A stretch of DNA of 64,000 nt from NCBI RefSeq assembly GCF_016698645.1, contig NZ_CP068047.1, forward strand, positions 965,001 to 1,029,000. Direction: 5' to 3'. The DNA is from Devosia oryziradicis (GTDB lineage: Bacteria; Pseudomonadota; Alphaproteobacteria; Rhizobiales; Devosiaceae). This document shows, in pieces, positions 55,408-64,000 of the stretch. Under the pieces are notes generated by a model that did no database searches, had not been told where the DNA came from, and saw only the letters and a list, made by a program, of their open reading frames with translations. Position numbers and translations under genes: made by a program. Position 1 is the stretch's first letter. Each line of letters begins with the position of its first letter.

Positions 55408-55650
55408 ATGCTCGACACGATCCACGCCTGGGACCGCCCCATCACCATCAAGCTCAACGGCAATGCCACGGTCATCGGCACGCCCGCACAGGCGCGCAAT
55501 GTGCTGCTGATGGATTGGCCGGCCGAGCGTGGCGACAAGCACAAGATCGCCAGCGACATCTGCCTGGCGGCCATGGAAGGCGCTGCTCCCGAACCCGCCT
55601 GGCTCGCCTTCATGGAAGCGGCGATCGAGGCTGGAATATTCGTGGAGTGA
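55408..55650 (+). CDS. DUF982 family small protein
   Basis: An 80-residue protein of a family almost restricted to Hyphomicrobiales. Conserved features seen are WDRPITIKLNG, the TPAQARNVLLMDWP block and CLAAMEGAAPEPAWLAFMEAAIEAGI. Function unknown. AGGGA eight bases before the ATG at 55408 sets the start. Confidence 0.9.
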   Translation: MLDTIHAWDRPITIKLNGNATVIGTPAQARNVLLMDWPAERGDKHKIASDICLAAMEGAAPEPAWLAFMEAAIEAGIFVE

Positions 55651-55692
55651 CCTGCCTGCCATTCGGGCATAGCCCTCATGGCCTGCTCAGCG

Positions 55693-55717
55693 AAAATCGC
55701 GCCACTGGCGCGATTTT
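55693..55717. terminator. Bidirectional terminator between DUF982 and gltD
   Basis: AAAATCGCGCC-ACT-GGCGCGATTTT is a perfect 11-bp stem with a 3-nt loop and A/T runs on both sides, between two convergent stop codons. Confidence 0.88.
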
Positions 55718-55733
55718 GCCTTAGGCACGCTTC

Positions 55734-57161
55734 TCAGCGCGGCAGGTTGGTCTTGCCCATCAGGTCGAAGTCGATCGAGCGGGCGGCCTGGCGGCCTTCG
55801 CGGATCGCCCAGACGACCAGGGACTGGCCGCGGCGCATGTCGCCAGCGGCGTAGACCTTGGGGACTGACGTCTTGTAGCTCAACGTATCGGCAAACAGGT
55901 TGCCGCGCTTGTCGAGCTGGGCGCCCAGTTCGGTCAGCATGCCTTCGTGGATGGGGTGGGCAAAGCCGATGGCCAGCAGCACCAGGTCGGCCTTGATGAT
56001 GAATTCGGTGCCGGGAATGGGCTGGCGCTTGCGATCGACGCGGGCGCATTCGACGCCGGTGACCTGGCCCTTGGCATTGCCGATGATCTTCATGGTGCCG
56101 GCAGCGAATTCGCGGATGGCGCCTTCCGCCTGGCTGGACGACGTGCGCATCTTGACCGCCCAGTTGGGCCAGTTGGTCAGCTTGTTTTCCATCTCGGGCG
56201 GCATGGGGCGCACGTCGAGCTGGGTGACGGCGATGGCGCCCTGGCGGAAGCTGGTGCCGACGCAGTCCGAAGCGGTATCGCCACCGCCCACCACCACGAC
56301 ATGCTTGCCGGCGGCCGTCAGCTGCAGTTCGCCCGACACGTCCTCGCCGCCGAGGCGGCGGTTCTGCTGCACGAGGAACGGCATGGCGAAATGGACGCCG
56401 TTGAGGTCGGTGCCTTCGCTGTCGACATCGCGCGGCTTTTCCGAACCACCGGCCAGCAGCACGGCGTCGTGGCGGGCCTGGAGGTCCGACAGCGGCGTGT
56501 TGACGCCGACATTGACGCCATAGTGGAAGGTGACACCCTCGGCCTGCATCTGCTCGACGCGGAAGTCGATGTGGTCCTTCTCCATCTTGAAATCGGGGAT
56601 GCCATAGCGCATCAGGCCGCCGGCCTTGGGCTCGCGCTCATAGACATGCACATCATGGCCGGCGCGGGCGAGCTGCTGTGCGGCAGCCATGCCAGCAGGG
56701 CCTGAGCCGACGATAGCGACCGACTTGCCCGTCTTTTCGCCGTTGATCTGCGGCTTGATCCAGCCGCTCCTGATGGCGCGGTCGGCAATAGCCTGTTCCA
56801 CCGTCTTGATGGCGACGGGGGTATCTTCCAGGTTCAGCGTGCAGGCTTCCTCGCACGGGGCGGGACAGATGCGGCCGGTGAATTCGGGGAAGTTGTTGGT
56901 CGAATGGAGGTTGCGCGCAGCCTCTTCCCAATCGCCGTTGTAAACCAGGTCGTTCCAGTCCGGAATCTGGTTGTTGACCGGGCAGCCGGTATCGCCGTGG
57001 CAAAAGGGCACGCCGCAATCCATGCAGCGCGCTGCCTGGTCGACGATGCGGCCTTCACTCATCGGGATGGTGAATTCGCCAAAATGGCGGATGCGATCGG
57101 AGGCCGGTTCGTACCGGGGCTCTTCGCGCTCGATCTCGAGAAAGCCTGTTACCTTGCCCAT
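55734..57161 (-). CDS. gltD: Glutamate synthase (NADPH) small subunit
   Basis: A 475-residue flavoprotein passing electrons from NADPH to the large subunit. N-terminal Fe-S cysteines are in [15 protein letters not shown] and [12 protein letters not shown] and NADPH sites are [14 protein letters not shown] and [25 protein letters not shown] is near the C-terminus. The ATG overlaps the stop of the preceding small-protein gene by one base (TAATG). It is the last gene of the operon that starts with gltB. Confidence 0.96.
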   Translation of the reverse strand: MGKVTGFLEIEREEPRYEPASDRIRHFGEFTIPMSEGRIVDQAARCMDCGVPFCHGDTGCPVNNQIPDWNDLVYNGDWEEAARNLHSTNNFPEFTGRICPAPCEEACTLNLEDTPVAIKTVEQAIADRAIRSGWIKPQINGEKTGKSVAIVGSGPAGMAAAQQLARAGHDVHVYEREPKAGGLMRYGIPDFKMEKDHIDFRVEQMQAEGVTFHYGVNVGVNTPLSDLQARHDAVLLAGGSEKPRDVDSEGTDLNGVHFAMPFLVQQNRRLGGEDVSGELQLTAAGKHVVVVGGGDTASDCVGTSFRQGAIAVTQLDVRPMPPEMENKLTNWPNWAVKMRTSSSQAEGAIREFAAGTMKIIGNAKGQVTGVECARVDRKRQPIPGTEFIIKADLVLLAIGFAHPIHEGMLTELGAQLDKRGNLFADTLSYKTSVPKVYAAGDMRRGQSLVVWAIREGRQAARSIDFDLMGKTNLPR

Positions 57162-57454
57162 TATCTTCTCGCCTTGCGCTTGCATTCAACTGAAATAACC
57201 GTCCAGGCATGCGAGCCGCCTCCCGGACTCATCAGCACGCCTTCGGGGACCGGTCTGGGAACGAGCTGTTTTTCCTTTTCCGCAAGGCAGCCGAAATAGC
57301 TGCTATCGAGAAGAAACCCCGGGAGCTCTGCCTGATTGCCGTTCTCCGAGACGATCGTGAGTACTAGGTCGTACTGATCTTCCTGAGCAGCGGCAGGCCC
57401 GGTCGCGAGGCAGGCGAGAAGCGCTGTCTGAAGCAAGAGAAGCTTCGTGTTCAT
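57161..57454 (-). CDS. Small exported two-cysteine protein in the glt operon (B)
   Basis: A 97-residue protein with a signal peptide (about 1-22, GPAAAQ) and a 75-residue mature part containing YFGC and, 35 residues later, AWTVISVEC. The motif Y-x-G-C ... W-x3-S-x2-C is shared with the protein at 58065-58382, so the two are divergent paralogs and probably have one disulphide. AAGGA eight bases before the ATG at 57454 favours it over the ATG at 57463. Family and function are not recognised. Confidence 0.75.
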   Translation of the reverse strand: MNTKLLLLQTALLACLATGPAAAQEDQYDLVLTIVSENGNQAELPGFLLDSSYFGCLAEKEKQLVPRPVPEGVLMSPGGGSHAWTVISVECKRKARR

Positions 57455-57459
57455 GCCAA

Positions 57460-58068
57460 TCATCCTTCCGCAACCTGCAGCGATGGCAAACCAAGTTCAT
57501 GTTCACAGGCGGCGATCCAGGCGCGGAGCGCCGGTCGGGCCGTGAGGTCGAAGCCGGCATCGCCGGCTTGGCGCGTATAGGCGACCAGCGCGATGTCGGC
57601 GATGGTCATGCTGTCGCCCACCAGGAAGGCCTGGTTGGTCAGCGCCTGTTCGAGCCGGTCGAGCGCCTTGTTGGCACGGGCCACCAGGGCCGGATCGAGA
57701 TCGGCAATGGCCTGGCCATCGTAAACCACGCGGGCGCGGGCCACGGCAACCGTAGGCTCATGGCTGTACTGTTCCCAGAACAGCCATTCATCCACTTTGG
57801 CCGCTGCGTAGCGATCGGCCGGGATGAAGCGCGAGCCATGCGCCAGGTAGCGCAGGATGGCGTTGGACTGGGCCAATGGACGGCCGTCATCAAGCACCAC
57901 CACGGGCATCTGTCCGGCGGGATTGAGCGCCAGAAACTCGGGCGTGCTGGTACCGCCCGAACGCGCGAGCACTTCGCGCCAGACATAGGGCGTGCCGGTG
58001 GCGTCGGCGATATACTTGACCTTGAGGCAGTTGCCCGACCCAAGGTCGCCGTAAACCTGCAGCGTCAT
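57460..58068 (-). CDS. Glutathione S-transferase family protein
   Basis: A 202-residue GST. The N-terminal thioredoxin-like domain starts [21 protein letters not shown], with the cis-proline in GQMPVVVLDDG and the SNAILRYLA helix; the C-terminal helical domain contains the N-capping FLVGDSMTIADIALVAY. The start overlaps the preceding small-protein stop (ATGA). A link to glutamate synthase is not known; it is simply in the same operon. Confidence 0.9.
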   Translation of the reverse strand: MTLQVYGDLGSGNCLKVKYIADATGTPYVWREVLARSGGTSTPEFLALNPAGQMPVVVLDDGRPLAQSNAILRYLAHGSRFIPADRYAAAKVDEWLFWEQYSHEPTVAVARARVVYDGQAIADLDPALVARANKALDRLEQALTNQAFLVGDSMTIADIALVAYTRQAGDAGFDLTARPALRAWIAACEHELGLPSLQVAEG

Positions 58069-58378
58069 CGCGTATCGAACTCTTCGATTTCGCCCGCCTT
58101 GGTGCGGAAAGCACATCTGGCGCTTTGGAGCATCCAACCCTGGGTTTCAACATAGCCCTGAATCTGGCGCTGCATGTTGAGTTTGAGGCCGGGCAGTGAC
58201 ACCCGGCACCCCGTATACTGAGCGTTGGTCTCGTAAACGAGTTCTTCCAGCTTGCCCGCGGGCGTGCGGAAGGTGCCGACAATGACAACCTCCCGGATTT
58301 CCGCGAGAGCAGGAACGACCATGGTGGCCTGCCCAAAGGCGAAAGTAATGACGGCTGCGCCGAGGCGGAATGCGTTCA

Positions 58379-58382
<4 letters not shown>
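58065..58382 (-). CDS. Small exported two-cysteine protein in the glt operon (A)
   Basis: A 105-residue protein with a signal peptide (about 1-27, VVPALAE) and a mature part with YTGC and, 31 residues later, GWMLQSARC. It overlaps the gltB stop by 4 nt (ATGATG start), and its own stop overlaps the GST start by 4 nt, so it is translated as part of the gltB operon. It shares Y-x-G-C ... W-x3-S-x2-C with the protein at 57161-57454. Not recognised otherwise. Confidence 0.77.
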
Positions 58383-63121
<4,739 letters not shown>

Positions 63122-63640
63122 GGCATGTTCCTTCGTCGTTGGGTCGCGCCCGTTGCCGGGCTGGTATCGCTATGTCGTGTGCATCCTGATGATGCCGGTC
63201 TCCCGGCGGGCTGGATGCGTTATCGTCCTCTGGTGGGCGCGTCGGTCAGGCGGGTCGTACTACAACAGTACGGCTCGGAAGAGCAAATGCGTCCATGCTT
63301 GGGGAGTGGCGCTGCATCCAAATGGCCACTCGAATTCGGGTCGTTTCTCAACCCCGCCTGTCCGTTTCCGCTCACCAAGAGCGGGCCAGCCGGACCAGCG
63401 TGCGCGCTGGCCGCGGAGAGCGGGGCGACGCGTCAGATAGGACAGAAGTGCTGCCCTAACAAGTTCACATTTGCATAATTCCAAACTGGGGGCAAGCGCC
63501 TTTGCCACGCTTCGGTCACAAAAAATAGGACTTTGCCAATTTTTGTGTAGGAAACGATAGGAAATCGGGGCCGAAATCGCGGATTCAACGCGTCGCGGCA
63601 GGTTTCCTAGGGGATTGCGCCTATGCACGCGCGTAAACGG
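63122..63640 (-). promoter_or_regulatory. Long non-coding leader/promoter region of gltB
   Basis: About 520 bases without a convincing gene. It must hold the gltB promoter. It contains small hairpins (GTACT-ACAAC-AGTAC at 63256-63270, CCAGCG-TGCG-CGCTGG at about 63396-63411) and an A/T-rich part at about 63461-63560. A minus-strand open frame of 139 codons across it has no recognisable motif or ribosome-binding site. I cannot name a regulator site. Confidence 0.4.
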
Positions 63641-63669
63641 AAAAGGCGCAGCCCTTGCGGGCTGCGCCT
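63641..63669 (-). terminator. Rho-independent terminator of the Hsp20 gene
   Basis: On the minus strand AGGCGCAGCCC-GCAA-GGGCTGCGCCT is followed by TTTTCC. The stem is 11 bp and lies 57 nt after the Hsp20 stop codon. Confidence 0.88.
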
Positions 63670-63726
63670 CTATCGTCACCGGGAGGTGTCGTCGTTCGCT
63701 ATTGGCGAAAGCTGGTGCCTTCGCGA

Positions 63727-64000
63727 CTAGTTTACCGACTTGTCCTCGATGGTGGGCTGGGTGCCGGCGGCGTTGATCTGGATGGTGCGCGGCTTCTTGC
63801 TCTCGGGAAGTTCGCGCTTCAATTCCAGATGCAGCAAGCCGTTCTCGAGGCTGGCGCCCTGAACCTCGACATAGTCGGCCAGCTGGAAACGCAGCTCGAA
63901 GGCGCGTTCGGCAATGCCGCGATGGAGGAATTCACGGGCCTTGTCTGCAGTCTCGGCAGGCTTGGCACCCTTGACGACCAGGCTGTTTTCCTTGGTCTCG
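63727..64000 (-). CDS. Small heat-shock protein, Hsp20/alpha-crystallin family (C-terminal part)
   Basis: The last 91 codons of an IbpA-type chaperone; the N-terminus lies beyond base 64000. The alpha-crystallin domain end is clear: NSLVVKGAKPAE, FLHRGIAERAFELRFQLAD, ENGLLHLELKRELPE and the C-terminal KPRTIQIN with an I-x-I anchor. The frame is read from base 63999. It is followed by a terminator at 63641-63669. These chaperones hold unfolding proteins for refolding after heat shock. Confidence 0.94.
   Translation of the reverse strand, partial: ETKENSLVVKGAKPAETADKAREFLHRGIAERAFELRFQLADYVEVQGASLENGLLHLELKRELPESKKPRTIQINAAGTQPTIEDKSVN

Noticed and set aside
63260..63679. 139-codon minus-strand frame upstream of gltB
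   Set aside because: It includes the Hsp20 terminator at its start, has no ribosome-binding site and no recognisable domain.

Overview
The window looks like chromosomal DNA of an alphaproteobacterium of the order Hyphomicrobiales, most likely a Devosia-like organism. This rests on high G+C, the alphaproteobacterial form of the 23S/5S rRNA and initiator tRNA, and gene content (DUF982, DUF599, DUF2087, DUF459, Ku/LigD, TRAP uptake, short-chain nadA/nadB). The genus is an inference. There is no prophage, conjugative module or CRISPR array. Accessory DNA is limited to palindromic repeat units and one small repeat-bounded DUF559 cassette.

Layout. 1-1604: 3' part of 23S, then 5S and a terminator. 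1.7-19.4 kb: envelope and housekeeping genes (MscS channel, lytic transglycosylase, two paralogous esterases, bfd-bfr iron storage, Sel1-repeat protein, aldo-keto reductase, tRNA-fMet with its own promoter and terminator, L-serine dehydratase, DedA). 19.5-27.3 kb: a sugar-acid catabolic block (FAH-family hydrolase, FucU, FadR-type GntR regulator, UxaA-family dehydratase, SMP-30 lactonase, FMN-dependent L-lactate dehydrogenase). It is tied together by three copies of the palindrome CTAACATGTTAG (one with a mismatch) and fits the non-phosphorylative L-fucose route to pyruvate plus L-lactate. 27.3-29.1 kb: an ECF sigma/anti-sigma pair with a secreted repeat protein. 29.2-32.9 kb: a TRAP transporter whose permease genes and binding-protein gene are separated by the DUF559 cassette. 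33-42.2 kb: ArsR/SRPBCC pair, sugar kinase, diheme cytochrome, nadB, an HNH-like gene lacking both catalytic histidines, nadA, KDPG aldolase, and modE-modA-modB without modC. 42.2-45.7 kb: Ku and LigD for end joining. 45.8-53.1 kb: QmcA/NfeD, a beta-barrel, galU/galE, a second transglycosylase, an SGNH hydrolase. 53.1-55.7 kb: a frameshifted alpha/beta hydrolase, a DUF2087 protein, hpt and DUF982. 55.7-63.1 kb: the glutamate synthase operon, with a GST and two small secreted two-cysteine proteins between gltB and gltD. The window ends inside an Hsp20 gene.

The strongest unusual signals are the 479-bp DUF559 cassette whose 64-65 bp terminal inverted repeats each fold into two hairpins with compensatory stem changes; the two copies of an imperfect palindrome that share the same mismatch pattern; the glt-operon small secreted protein family (Y-x-G-C ... 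W-x3-S-x2-C); the non-catalytic HNH-like protein antisense between nadA and nadB; and the multi-hairpin intergenic region near 7.7-7.86 kb. Two genes (TfoX-like at 23.8 kb, alpha/beta hydrolase at 53.1-54.0 kb) appear broken. No function was checked by database search; all family names come from recognising sequence motifs.
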